This document shows positions 13,905 to 27,645 of a stretch of DNA of 64,000 bases, one piece after another (positions within the stretch are counted from its first letter, which is position 1; each line of letters opens with the position of its first letter). This DNA comes from Cryptomeria japonica (taxonomy: Eukaryota > Streptophyta > Pinopsida > Cupressales > Cupressaceae). The DNA is taken from assembly GCF_030272615.1 (NCBI RefSeq), contig NC_081412.1, positions 98,083,796 through 98,147,795 of the forward strand, given 5' to 3'. A program made the position numbers and the translations under genes. The notes beneath the pieces are model-generated. The model worked only from the letters and a program-made list of their open reading frames with translations. It searched no databases and had not been told where the DNA came from.

Positions 13905-15185
13905 TGTTGAACATATGTTGCCATTAATGTCAAAGGTGTAGTAGAGGTATGTTGGCTAAGGTGTTAGCAGATCTAAGCGAATTAAATATAATTGCTTTTG
14001 ACATGACTTGTTCGAGCATTTGAATTCTAGATTGGCAAGCTATGATGGATAACTTTACTAATCTTATCATGTTCATGTTTGAGTTGTTCTTGAACTAATA
14101 TCTTGTGTGATGTTGTTTGGAAGCATCTGTGGTATACTTTTGAGCATTGCTTAGGAATAGAATATGTGTTTAGTTGCACTGCTAAAACATTGGGCTCTGT
14201 ATTTTGCCATACTTGAAAGCTATGGCTTATAGATTGGAAGTTAAGTAAGTATACATATGATGTTTGATATCACAAAATTTTAGAGCCCGAGCTTCAACAA
14301 ATAGAAAGTGAGAAGTGATAAACTATTCACTATGCTTGTTGGTCGACTAGGTTGATGTTCTAGTTTTATGCGCTAAAGGATCGTGACATGTGCCAGCTAG
14401 AAGTAGCGTGTGATTGTGCATTGGGGCCAATGGAACATGTATTGGGTAACACATAGTGCGTCCCTTCTCCTAGAGGAACATGTAGGCTTTGGATCGAGTC
14501 TATTAAATGTTTAGTGTAGAATTTATTCTTGTGGTTGACTTGTAGATGTAATAATCTTATTCTATATTAACATGTGAATGCAATTACGATTATAATTCAT
14601 ATATATAGTTGATCTAGGTTCATTCCTAGTGTGGTTCTTTAATGTGAATATCTGAAAGGTATTGATGTGCGAGTATGTGGGTGATGCTATGTAAGTAGCA
14701 TTTCAATCATTATGTTTGGTTTCATTTGAAGATCATATGCACTATGTGAGAGTGTTCTAATATTGTTTAGAGCATAAGGAAGCTGAGTATTCAACCTTGT
14801 AGCTCCACAATTCATATCTCTTGATTTTTTCATGGGATTGGTGTATCATATGTTGAGTTGGTGTTCAGATCTTGGAGCAGGAGATTGGTGTCTTCGGTAG
14901 GTTGGTGCTTGCAAATGTAATTGAGAATTGGCGCCTCTAGTAGGTTGGTGCCTACTTCATATTGAAAATTCCTTTTTATATTGTTACTTTTGTGAGGTTG
15001 GATTTGGACAGTAGATCCAAGCAACTATTCTCATCGTAGTTTTCCCCATTTTAGGTTTCCAGGTAAATCTGGGGTTCTTTGTGTGTGTGTGCATGTGTTG
15101 ATAGATTGCTTTATAACTAAAGAAAAAATAATAAATACTACTTTGGTTTGCGATTCTTATTACTGATAAAATGTTTAATCAAGTT
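13905..15185 (+). repeat. 3' LTR of the decayed Copia element, 3'-truncated
   Basis: Matches the 5' LTR from TGTTGAACATA through TTTAATCAAGTTG with many substitutions, then diverges. The last segment of the left LTR, including the C-rich run, is absent here. Confidence 0.83.
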
Positions 15186-16529
15186 GATGTTTACCAATAT
15201 TGGTTGTTGAAGATTTTTCAATTCAAACAATTATGAGCTCAACATATTAACTTAGTATGTTTGAGACAAATTTTATGAGTCAATCACTTCTACAATTATT
15301 CAAATTGATCTCCGATAAAATAATATCTGAATTTTTTTTTGTTTTACAAATCGGGAATTGATAATTGGTTAATTCATTATGTGAACAATAAGTTTGAATA
15401 TTATTTCCTCCTATTCACTAAATAAAAAGTTACCCCATTTAATGAGAATAAAAAATCTTGGAGAAATATTGGAATTGATTCACCATGGAATCCGTTTTAC
15501 ATTTCTAATAGTTCTATTGAATGGCTTTGGGGGAAACACACCCTACTATCATTAATTGTACAAACTATTTGCCTTAGAATAGTAGAGCAATTTCAGAGTA
15601 TATTAGGGTAGGTCCCCATACAACTGCTTAGCTCATTTTGGCTAGCAACCACTACTTAACTTTTCAAGTAGCAATTTGTGTAGTGTGAATATTCAATCTT
15701 GCTACTTATTTTTTAGCATTTGCATGCTTAAAGCATATTATTAATAATAACTATAGCAATTAAATTTTTGAGAAAAACTTGGAAGCAAAGGGGAAGAAAT
15801 TTGTTGAACCAAATGTCATTTTTTTTCAATATGCAATTACCACTTATTTCTAGCCCCCCTTTTTTCAAAGTTTGGTTTCAATTCTTAAGCAATAGCTCTC
15901 CACTAAAATAGGAAAAGATTCTAATTTATCCTTTTCCCTTAATTAAAATTTACATTGAAACACTCCAACTACTTAAATTTAAACAAAATGTGCACTTAAA
16001 GACATGAGGTTAGTGTGTCCTTTAATTGCTCCACATAGATTTTAGAGATGTGACTATTTCTATCCAATTTTTTGTGAAGATATATGCAACACTATTTTAC
16101 AAAAATAATACTACACTTATTCATACAAAACTATTTAGGTTGACACCCACATCTAGGAGGAGCATATCCCTAATTTTGTGGAGGGGCCCTTCTAAAATAT
16201 ATGAAAAAAAATATTATTTATGTATCGTGGAAATCAAATGTACACTCCAAACAATAAAATATTTGCAATTTACTAACAAACGTAACGTTTGTGACACGTA
16301 GGACGCACGCATAGTTCCTTGCCACTTAAGCTGAATCTGCACCCACCTAACATTATTCCAATTCCTCCAACGGATCTGCCAGCTGGCATTACAAAGTGAC
16401 CTCTAAATCAGGGTCCACATGTGATTTAACAAAACAATACTTCCAATCGGGATTTTCCCTCCAACTCAGAATTTTGTCGGCCTGAAAAGGCCACCGGAGA
16501 GACAAACCGGTCCGCGAATTAACAGCCGG
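15186..16529. other. intergenic DNA upstream of actin
   Basis: AT-rich to about 16270 with no gene seen. From about 16280 the base composition becomes clearly richer in G+C and CpG, with ACGT cores (for example GACACGTAG at about 16292) and an ATTCCAATTCC CAAT-like site at about 16350. This last part probably is the proximal actin promoter. Confidence 0.5.
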
Positions 16530-16537
16530 TATAAAAG
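16530..16537 (+). promoter_or_regulatory. TATA box of the actin gene
   Basis: TATAAAAG stands in a CpG-rich stretch, about 368 bp before the leader-intron donor. Plant TATA boxes lie about 30 bp before the start of transcription, so the transcript should begin near 16560. The start itself is inferred. Confidence 0.7.
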
Positions 16538-16559
16538 CAAAGCCTCGCTGTGAAATTTC

Positions 16560-16897
16560 TCTACCGTTTGATCTACATAACACGCTCTGAGCCGTTAGAT
16601 TACGTTGACCTGAGTCGCAATTTCATTTTCAGGGATCTTAACTGAACCTGGTTCGAACCGCAGTGCGGGATTAGGAAAGGACGGTGGAGATTCGCGGGCA
16701 CGTTGAACGGACGGTGAGATCTGAATGTTAGGCTGTATGTCAGTCATTCCATGTGCATTTCATTTGGTTATAATTTGGAGTGAATTCGGCCGCGGGTCTT
16801 TAAACTGACTATCGAGAGAGTTCTGTGCTTTGCTCATTTCCTCAGTGCAAACGGGCCGTCGACAGGCGAAAAGCTACTGATCAGCGTCCCTTGCAAG
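16560..16897 (+). other. actin 5' untranslated exon (start inferred)
   Basis: The leader exon ends at CAAG followed by the donor GTATGC at 16898. Many plant actin genes have a non-coding first exon and a leader intron just before the ATG, and this arrangement fits. The 5' end is inferred from the TATA box only. Confidence 0.65.
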
Positions 16898-18837
16898 GTA
16901 TGCATTTTCCTTCTCTTTTTGCCTGTCAACTTACGGATTTCAGATTCTCCTTCGCGTATGATGAGAATCAGTCATTAAAGCGCTTTTGATCTTTATATTT
17001 CGTTCTGACGGTAGGATTTGATCCTTGGACCTCTGGCATGCTGTTTTTATTGACATTTCGGCGTCTTTGTTTCTGAATTGTTTGTAAGCTTTTTGAAACT
17101 TTACGGCTACCTTGATGTTTTATGGTGGCGGATTTGGATCTTCATTGGGTATCTGAATCTGCTATTTCTACTAGGATCGGGTATCTGAAGATCCGATCTT
17201 TATTCATAATCGTGCTGCAAAACCCTAAGTTGTTATGGCGCATTGGGAATTCGATCCTTTTTCGAGTATTTTATTTGAATCGATGTTAGCGGGTTTATAG
17301 CGCCTTTTTTCGCGTCGCTGATTCTGTGGATGAATGATCGGTGCACTTGATCATCAGAATTGGCCAAGGAAATTTTTCTGTAAAATAGACAATTCCTTAA
17401 TAATTGTTTGTGTTTTAAGGGTTTTATTTTGTGATCTCTTTGTAGTGTGCTTTTGTTACTTACAGTTTTTCTACTTGTGCTTTATGTACGATCGGACTAC
17501 TCTTGCCATTTTGTTTGTTGTTTCTCATTGACAAACGTTTTCAAGAGACAATTTGATGTAGATGGCACTGTGTCGGGCTTGCTTTCGCCATGTTGTTTCG
17601 TTGTTTTTCATCAGATAAGTGTTTATGTTCAATTTAACATTTTCTAATAGCGGATTGAATAGTTTTATTTCCCCCATATGACTTGTTATTATTTCAGTGG
17701 ATGGTCCATATAATTTTCTTCCTTTCCGGAGGCTTGTTTTCTGGGGAATTTTACTGGATTTGAGGATTCCAAATGATAGTTTGATGTAGATGACATTTTT
17801 TTGAATGGTTCCCTTTTGGTTTTCTGAAGGTCACAGTTTCTTTGCCATTCTCAGTTGTTGTTTTTCATTGGATAGGTAGTTTAATAAAGATTAAACATAT
17901 CTGAATGTTTTCTTTATTTATGTCATTTTATATGCGAGTTTATAGATTTGGATCCGAGTATATTTTTTTAGGCCATGCAAATTTTTTTTTTATTCATTCT
18001 ACCATGAAAGTCACAATTTCTGTGCTCTAGTATGCTTGTTTCCAAACTCTTATATATTAGTAGCTTTTATGATCAAGCTAGATATAATTAAACAATGTTA
18101 AACACTTGACCTTACAAGGCCATGCAAAAAACTCTTTTCCAAGCTCTTATATATTAGTAGCTTTTATGATCAAGCTAGAAGCCTAGATATAATTAAACAA
18201 TGGTAAACATTTTCCCTTACAAGGCCATGCAAAAAACTTGTTGATTTCATTCTACTTATAAAGTCACTACTTTTGTGCGTTGAAGAAAAGAGGCTTATGT
18301 CAATCTGTGGATTTCTGTCTTGACCTTACAAGGCCATGCAAAAAACTTGTTTCCAAGCTCTTATATATTAGTAGCTTTTATGACCAAGCTAGAAGCCTAG
18401 ATATAATTAAACAATGGTAAACATTTTCCCTTACAAGGCCATGCAAAAAACTTGTGTTGATTTCATTCTACTTATAAAGTCACTCCTTTTGTGCGTTGAA
18501 GAAAAGAGGCTTATGTCAATCTGTGGATTTCTGTCGTGTCTAGCTTGCTTGTTTCCAAGCAAGACATATATCAGTCCCAATTCCTTTTTTCGTAATTTAT
18601 GAAGGCCTTTGATTGTATAAATCTGGATGCCAATGTGAGCCTTTTCTTTGCCATGGATTAAGCCAATCTCGATTGTTCTGTCTCTGTCCATGACTGGATT
18701 AATTGTTTGACTGACTCCTCTACCTAGCAGAGGCATTTAATCTGCTTTTAATGATCATTTAGGTTTTGCTTTTGACTTTTTTAAGCTGCCTATATATTTC
18801 TTAACTGTCTCCATTGTAGTCTGTACTTTTTTTGCAG
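16898..18837 (+). other. actin leader intron, about 1.94 kb
   Basis: Begins GTATGC and ends TTTTTTTGCAG; exon sequence resumes 11 bases before the ATG. It is T-rich in the way plant introns are, and it carries the tandem duplication described at 18033-18565. Leader introns of plant actin genes are known to raise expression; whether this one does is an inference from the family. Confidence 0.8.
18033..18565 (+). repeat. tandem duplication inside the actin leader intron
   Basis: A unit of 214 bp starting at 18143 is repeated at 18357 with only a few changes; a shorter, more divergent piece stands before it at about 18033-18140. The 24-base segment starting CCTTACAAGGCCATG recurs four times (18110, 18215, 18324, 18429). 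It has no bearing on coding. Confidence 0.88.
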
Positions 18838-18848
18838 CGTAATACAAG

Positions 18849-20407
<1,559 letters not shown>

Positions 20408-22107
20408 GTTTACTGTCTTCATGAATTTTGAGAACTAGTATTCCAGGTGTAATGTGGCTGAGTGGTTACTAGGTGAAGGGCATATGGAACTATTCTTGAT
20501 GCAGTTGCAGCAAGTTCTGTTGTTAGTGCACTGATGCAGTGCTATCTTTGTTTGTTTTATGGCAAGATTTTAGCCCAAAATCTGCTACTCATTTTTCTTA
20601 ATTATGTCAACTGTGTACTGGTTTGCATGGAGATGATTATTTTAAATCTCCAATGACATTTTGGATGACAAGCTGAGGGTCTTATCGTTTATACTTTACT
20701 GCTCAGTCTCACCTAGGGATGTTTTGATGTCAAGTGTATTACAATATTTTTATGTGGAATCTCTTTTCTTTTGCTGTGCAACTGATTTGAATGGATTGTA
20801 TCTATAATATGACATTGAGTGGGAATGGTGAAACTGCATAGAGTGGAAGAGTAATTAATTAGTTTTAGAAGATTAAAATTCTTTTTTGTGCTGTTTTTGC
20901 TCTTGTTATTATTTGACACTTTATGAATTCATATACGAAATGTTAAATGCTGGGCAAGACATCTGTCTTACATGTTGAACATTAAAATATGCCGTGGATG
21001 GGAGATCTATGGAAAAAAAACCTTCATTTGTCAAGAAAGAAAACCTTGAACCTGTTATATATGGTGCTGCTGCAAAATTGCAAATGCTGCATTTGCGGTG
21101 TTGCATATTGTGCAAAATGAGTATAAATGATCACATAGCAAGAACAAGTTAACCAAATGAGGAAAAATATTTTATTGGGTCACAAAACCCGAGAACATGA
21201 AGAATGTTCTCTGTTTTTACAAATGAAATTGTGTACTCGATTGTTGAAATTAGAGCTAAAATAGTCTTGCTATCTAGCAAGATCCAGTTGTTATCTAAAC
21301 GGACCCACAGTTGTCAAACTGTGACACTCCTTAATTGTTGATTGGTTCCCAGGCTTTCTAGGTTATGATATCAATGACAGATGCTTAAATGAATTGCAAT
21401 CAACACACTAGTCTAACATGCCTTTAAAATGTAAAGGAATGTTGCAGTGAATAATTTTGATTTGAAAGTGATGGCAGTTGTATGGAATGACATTTGGAGG
21501 AATCATACACCAATTTGGTGGAAGAGACTTCCTTCTGAAATCCTTATTAAGAGAAGTAATTATTCATTCTATCTGATATCTGGTTAAATAAGTTTACCCT
21601 ACCTAGACTTTGCACGTGTGCCTTTATATTATACCTTGTTCGATGGGGTGCACAATTACTTATTGAGTTTTGAACCTATGTCCTGCTTTATAAAGTATAG
21701 CGTATAATGTTTATGGAGTACGCATGTCTTCATCATCTTGCATTGTGATTATATGATTTTATTTTACTTTTCCAGCGGACATGCAATTGCCCTTGGAGTT
21801 CAATAAATTTGTTCCCAGTCTTAGAAAATATGACTTCACATAAACCTAGGGTTTTACCTTTTGTAGTTGGGGTCATCATAACGCTTTGTTCCCAAGGTTC
21901 AAATTAAGGTTTACCGATTTACTTGCAAACTTGAACTACATGGCAAGAATAAATTCGATGTTGCCTATCTATTTCTGTAATGAAGCAGATGAGTAAAAAT
22001 TTAGAGATATATAATTGGATTTCATGCTTTTAACCGAATCTGATTCGCTGAGGAGCTGCTATTAATTATTCCTTACAAATGATGAAAAAATTGTCATCAT
22101 GCACGTC
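20408..22107. other. actin 3' untranslated region and flank
   Basis: T-rich sequence directly after the TAA probably holds the 3' UTR (roughly 200-350 bp by comparison with other plant actins). I see no canonical AATAAA within the first 300 bp, so the cleavage site cannot be placed. Beyond about 20750 nothing is recognisable. Confidence 0.5.
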
Positions 22108-22275
22108 AATTATATAAGAGTACATATTCTGATTCATTTTTATTTCCCTTATATAACTGGTGTTTTAGATTTTCTTTTATAACTGATAATAGTTGGCTGC
22201 TCTATGCAGCCAACTAAAATGGCAATTATATAAAGGGTACATATCCTGATGCACTTTTGTTTCCCTTATATTTTA
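22108..22275 (+). repeat. direct repeat around a small hairpin
   Basis: About 50 bp at 22108-22160 (CAATTATATAAGAGTACATA, then CTTATA) recur at 22223-22275 with small changes. Between them, 22191-22215 is a perfect inverted repeat: AGTTGGCTGC, loop TCTAT, GCAGCCAACT. Confidence 0.75.
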
Positions 22276-24289
22276 GTTATACTGTTATACTGTAATAATT
22301 AAAACAGATGGTTACAAACTTACAAGTTACACCATGTCACCAACCATTGGAAGTTGGTGCAACACATTCAACGTAATTCTTCACAATAGAAGTTCAATGT
22401 AGCTTTAAATCATGTGTAATAATATACATAAATCCAGGTATAAAGCAATCATAAAAGTACATAATCAGGCCCTACTTTCTTATATTAACAAAGGTCCCGC
22501 ACACTTCTGTATGGTTAAGCATTTAGCATCTAAGTTACAAAAGGGTAAACCCTTCTCGAACCAGCTTAGTCTACGGGATTGGAATATTCTATAGGCGTGC
22601 ACTTATGGGCGAGCTCAAATGAGGCACGTATAAACAGACGTGTTGTGCTAAGCTGTGTTGCTAGATACTAGATCTGATCTGAGTTTCCTATGCTTTACTG
22701 TGTGCATGTTTGATGTTGTGTATGCATGCATGTTACCTGTGTTTACACGTAGGTATATGGATGATCTGTGATGCATGCATGTTTAGATTCTGAAGGACGG
22801 TTATGCCATATGTTCAGACCCTAGAGGGTAAGGTGTAAGAGGTCTTTTGATCCATAATTTCCACTATTTATTTAAACATTAAGGAATCGATATATAAGTT
22901 ATTCATCTATTTTGAACATTTAAATGATAATAATGAATTTAACAATTCTAAAATAGAATGAATCAAGTAGTCATTAATTTTAGCAAGATCTTTTTAGTTG
23001 GTAGATACATACTTGATGTTCTAAAATGTAAATAATGTAAATGTATTATTCAAAATAGACAATACAATTATTTCTAATTATGAACATCATGATTTCCACA
23101 ACTTCATATACTATTCAAATACAGTACAAATCTATTACGATTCTTTCTAATTATCAACACCATGATCCCCACAACTTCATATAGTTGTAGGAACCTGTCC
23201 ATTTTTTGATTGATTCAAACAAAACTCTTTCACATGATGAAGTTTGAGTGCTACCTTGGATCTAAATGCCTTGGGAGAGAAGTAGAATCTCCACAACTTC
23301 ATATAGTTGTAGGAACCTGTCCATTTTTTGATTGATTCAAACAAAACTCTTTCACATGGTGAAGTTTGAGTGCTACCTTGGATCTAAATGCCTTGGGAGA
23401 GAAGTAGAACTGCTCTTTGTATATGGGCTTCTATGCTTGATTAGAACATAGAAGCAATGCTCTATCTTGCTCTTTGATTGGATTTCATCCAAAACGATAT
23501 TCACAAGTAGCGTGACAAGGTGGTCATATAATTGATCACATATTGAAACCCAATTCGGTCTCCTCATTATCAACTCTAAGGTGACCTCTTATTCAACCTA
23601 TTTTGCAAAAATAATTGCCATGAATTATGCTCCTTGAATTAGAAGGTCATTTTATGATGTTGTGAAAGATATTACAAGGTACATATAATGAAAGCAGTAT
23701 AGTTTTACAATGTTCAAAATGATTTTGAAAATAGTTATTTTCCTACAACTATGCACATGTTGTAGCTATGATAAATGTTAAGATACAAAATTTTAAATAA
23801 AAGAGATTCACATGTTTGCATTATAATATCATGAAGTGATACTAGTTTGATTCTTTAGATAAAAGAAAGCAAAATGGAAAATCCATGTAAGTGGAATGAA
23901 ATTGATCAATAGCATCCAAGCAACCACAAAAATTATAGGTTGGAGGATTATATTTAATGGGGATCATTCTCACTCCCCTTAACAATGGAATATAGAGTAC
24001 TCATTAAGGGAAGTCGAAGCAACTATGAAAGCCATAATCAAAGCAATTGTGGGTAAGAGACTCTTTGATAATGGTCACATCTATGGCATTGTTATTTTGG
24101 AAAATTTTGTCATGCTCTTTGTTGATGCCTTGGGAAGGAAAATGATTGGTAACTAGCTACAAATAAATGCATCCATAGTTCCATAGTTCATGGCAGAAGG
24201 ATGTGATGTACGCTATATCACATTATGACCACCAAACTACTATTCATGACATTAGAGGAGTGTTTGGAAAAAGATATTGTAACCAGAAC
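22276..24289. other. intergenic DNA, no gene
   Basis: No gene or complete element is recognised. It contains the short tandem duplication listed at 23169-23409. Confidence 0.5.
23169..23409 (+). repeat. 122-bp tandem duplication
   Basis: The segment starting CCACAACTTCATATAG at 23169 repeats at 23291 almost unchanged through GGGAGAGAAGTAGAA. A fragment of the same start occurs at about 23097. The near identity points to a fairly recent duplication. Confidence 0.9.
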
Positions 24290-24685
24290 TGTACTTTGGC
24301 ATTTGTAGATGTTGTTTTTCAGTTTAGACATTCCAATTATCCTTTGTAAAAGATATTGTAAGGCAACGAACCTTCCTAGGGTTGTAGCCCTTTTTGTTTT
24401 GAGGAGTTAAATCTATGAGTGTGCCTAAATACATTTGCATTCTATTGTAAACATTATATTTGAGTATACTCATTTTTTGAGTCTCATCCCCATCGTGGTT
24501 TTTCCCTTCACCGGGTTTTCCACATATAAAATCTTGGTGTTATGGTGTTGTTGTTGATTGTTTTGTGTTCCTGCATCTTTCTTTTGTTCATTTGCATTAA
24601 GTGGTTGGAAGAACAAGTTAATAAAGCTAAAAATTGCAAAACACTGATTCATCCCCCCGCCTCTCAATGTTCCTTGATTCCAGCA
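24290..24685 (+). repeat. 3' part of a Copia-type LTR (solo or truncated)
   Basis: At 24493-24540 there is the block CATCGTGGTTTTTCCCTTC, CCGGGTTTTCCACATA, ATCTTGGTGT, which is the block of the LTRs at 40.26 and 46.09 kb. It is followed at about 24650 by CATCCCCCCGCCTCTCA and a terminal CCAGCA at 24685, as at those LTR ends. What follows is not a primer site, so this is a solo or 3' LTR. Its start is not resolved. Confidence 0.65.
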
Positions 24686-24725
24686 ATTTATTGTTATGGT
24701 TGAAATCTATCATTTTGCTATTATT

Positions 24726-24895
24726 AATCCTAGATCTCATACACACACTTTACATCAACAAAGGTGCTAAATCCAAGTGTTCGGCTCTCCTATTAGTATT
24801 GTAGCTAAAGCCTACATCTATTCCAAAGTTGTCATGGAAATTTGAGATCTTGGTTTACATTTATAGGCCTAGGATCTTATTTACATACATATCAC
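24726..24895 (-). repeat. segment inverted relative to 38430-38617
   Basis: The plus strand here matches the reverse complement of 38430-38617 (shared landmarks: CATACACACACTT and AAATTTGAGATCTT in the same order). In the right-hand copy this segment is next to 38673-39168, whose other copy (25886-26363) is in the direct orientation, so one of the two places has been rearranged. Confidence 0.65.
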
Positions 24896-25885
24896 AAACA
24901 ATATTTTGAAGACTTGGGTGCAATGTTCTTGCATAAAGCAATTATAGATCAAGTTCAAGACATGTGAGTTCCTAAAAATAGTCCTTGTAGATCATATTGA
25001 TTCTCTCCAATAGTTCTCATTCATTTTCAATACCTTCCTATGCTTTCATACACTTCTCAAAACTTGTGGTTTTTCTATTGTGATGAAAATCGAGATAATG
25101 GTTACAAAACCATTATAATAAAGTGGCAATCTCATAATAATGAGTTATGTGTTTTCCTTTTATTTTCTCCCTCAATTTTATTCAATTTAGATTCATTTTG
25201 TATGGCTTCCTACCAAATTTACATCTAAATAACTATTAAGCCATAACAACATGAGTCTTTCTTCAAGTTCTTCAATTCCCTCCACCTACTAAGCAAAGAG
25301 AATATATAGTTGCTTTATAAAGTTTGAACTCTTCCATTTTGCCTTTGGTAATCTCATTAGAAAAGAGAAAAATATTGCACAAAACACTTAATCTCATATT
25401 GCTCTGCAATATTCCAGAGCACAAATTCTTCACTTGTGCACATGAAACTGCGCACAACCGATCACATGAACTTTCCAAACGCACACCTATATATAAAATG
25501 ATCATATCCATCGGTCTTATATATATCCGCAACAAAAAATTAGGTCTTCTACATGTCAGCTTCAAGAACACTATACTAATAATGAAACGTGCATACTTAG
25601 TCGGCTCAATCCGAAATCCAATGCATATGTGGACCAAAAAGAATTGTCCACATGCTTCCCAACTGTTGGCAAAACATCCTTGATCACAAAAACAATCACA
25701 AAAATTACTCCATCAATTCCGCACAACAATCAACTATCCAAATTGGCCATACCACATTGCGGATGAAATAATTGACTTGGGTTACTATCAATGACAACAC
25801 AGGATGATCTATATAGTGTCTCTTGCCAACATAAATTATATAAAGGATGATAAATATAGTTAGTCGGATTTGGGATAGGGATGCA
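24896..25885. other. no gene; between two repeat segments
   Basis: The frames at 25272-25683 overlap on both strands and resemble no family. I treat this as repeat-derived non-coding DNA. Confidence 0.4.
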
Positions 25886-26363
25886 AAAAGAAACTTAGAT
25901 CTAAAACTTGGAGCCAAAAAGTGTCAGACATGAGTATTGGGTGCCCTAGTTTGAAGGTGTGCAAAATTGGCAGAGTTAAACAAAAATGTAGTTACGAGTC
26001 TTTGAAGTGCTATCTCCTAGAAATTCAATCCAAAAAAACAAAAAATGGATGCCTAGTGAATTAGTTTGAGTTGTTTTGCTTGTTCAAAGTTTGTCGTAAT
26101 CTATAATAGTTTGCTCTATGCTCTTGTACCACTTTCACTATCAAATTTGAACTAGCACACACAAAAATAAGGAAAGAAGGGGTTGCTTGTGTCAAATCTC
26201 ATGCTAGTGTTCCCACCTCAACAATAGTTATGATGATGGAAAAGAGTGTCCTAGGGAGTACAAAGGCTAAAGAATAATAGAAATGTTGAATTGACAAATG
26301 TCATCTCAAGTATGAAACCTTTGACATAAAATATCACACAAGGCTTGATGTTGATAGGATAAA
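25886..26363 (-). repeat. dispersed repeat, left copy (probable Gypsy LTR or near-LTR segment)
   Basis: Matches 38673-39168 over its whole length with about 75-80% identity by eye (landmarks: TTGGAGCCAAAA, CCTAGTGAATTAGT, ACCACTTTCA). The right copy lies upstream of a minus-strand Gypsy gag-protease relic, so the pair could be the LTR region of that element with 26.4-38.6 kb inside it; orientation is given on that assumption. Confidence 0.55.
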
Positions 26364-27394
26364 TACCCGCAACATGTCAGTTCATGCTTTCATCATGGAG
26401 AAACACAAATATCGCTAATCATGATTACTATAGGAAAGTTGTATGCTTAAATGCTTTGCTGAGCTTGAATTTAGATTTGAAGTTAAATTACTTGATTGAA
26501 TGATGGGAACCTCATTTGAACTTTCTAGAGTTTGAAATGAGAGAGGGAGTTGTATTTATACATTTTAAAATTAAAATTTTAGGGGAAGGTCCATTCAATA
26601 AGGTAATTTTTTGCTATCCACACAACCAACAATCATCCGCTAGTGTGGGTCCAAACCTAGTGTGAAATTGTAAAGGTGTATAATATACAATACTACATTT
26701 AGCCCCCACTTTAGCAGGGGTATGAAGACACATTCATACTCTTGGTAAAGTATGGAGAAGCCAAAGATTCTTTCATTGAGACATTGAATAGACATGATGA
26801 CTACAAACTTAGTAAGATAGTAGTCCCCAAGACTTGGGATGTTTTCAATGTACAATATTTAGATAAAAGGCAAGTACAAAGTAAGCCATATGATCAACAA
26901 TGGTAACACACATAGAGCATACACAACACAACGTATGGCCATCAATGACTATTAAGAGCAACAAATTCTCACTAGAAGCCATATAAAAAAGAGAAGGCAT
27001 GACATCTAGGACTAATAAGATTCTCAAATACTTACTAGGAGTCATGTTCCAAACACACAAATCATAATCTCTATGACTAGTAAGATCCTTAGATGCTTAC
27101 TAGGAGCCATTTCCAACAAGAGTCACAAGGCTAGCAATTTGTGTTATGTTATGTGGCTCATGAAGAAATGAAGGCCTAACAAGGGCTAGCAAGCTACGTT
27201 ATGCTAGGTGAGCTTCACATCATTGGAGATTACAAGGCCAAAAAAATCCCTATTTGATGGTTAATCTTGATAGAATGCCGCAAAAGGGTGTTATGATAGC
27301 ACAAACAAGTATGTAGTGTGTGATAAAGTGTAAAACCTATATTGTAGTGTGTGTACAAAGTGGAACATAGAGGAATGTATGCCTCCACCTTAAA
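26364..27394. other. no gene; short internal repeats
   Basis: A unit of about 75-80 bp with ACTA(A/G)TAAGAT...CTTACTAGGAG(T/C)CAT occurs twice near 26980-27110. No coding sequence is recognised. It may be the non-coding interior of the minus-strand Gypsy element. Confidence 0.4.
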
Positions 27395-27627
27395 GTAATT
27401 GCATCTTTCAACTAGGAGAAATTTCCTATACACAACTGATAGAACAACCTAGAAGGCTTCCTTAGTGCACATATAGTTCTAGCATCATCCAAGAAGACAC
27501 GTCCTTGGTTGATTTTAAAATGAGCCTTTGCTTAGGGCATTAGGTTACTCTATTGGGCATTTCGACAGGGCTAAATGCATTGATATATTGTGCCAACCTT
27601 GTGTATATAGTAGAGACCAATCATTTT

Positions 27628-27645
27628 TGGTGTCATTGTCGAGGA
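27628..27645 (+). other. primer-binding site, tRNA-Asp type, decayed
   Basis: TGGTGTCATTGTCGAGGA matches the Athila-type consensus TGGCGCCGTTGCCGGGGA at 13 of 18 positions, and all five differences are C to T or G to A, as expected from decay of methylated cytosines. It sits 5 bp after the LTR end TCA at 27622. Confidence 0.65.

Larger units (their letters stand above)
7303..15185 (+). mobile_element. decayed Ty1/Copia LTR retrotransposon
   Basis: Two long direct repeats (7303-8650 and 13905-15185), about 80% alike by eye, flank a pol region in Copia order: gag remnant, integrase, reverse transcriptase, RNase H. A primer site resembling the initiator-Met tRNA type follows the left repeat and a purine-rich tract precedes the right one. 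The right LTR stops matching after 15185, about 65-75 bp before its expected end, so the 3' terminus is deleted or replaced and no target-site duplication can be tested. Every coding domain has stops or shifts; the element cannot be active. It is older than the Copia element at 39.3 kb by LTR divergence. Confidence 0.9.
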
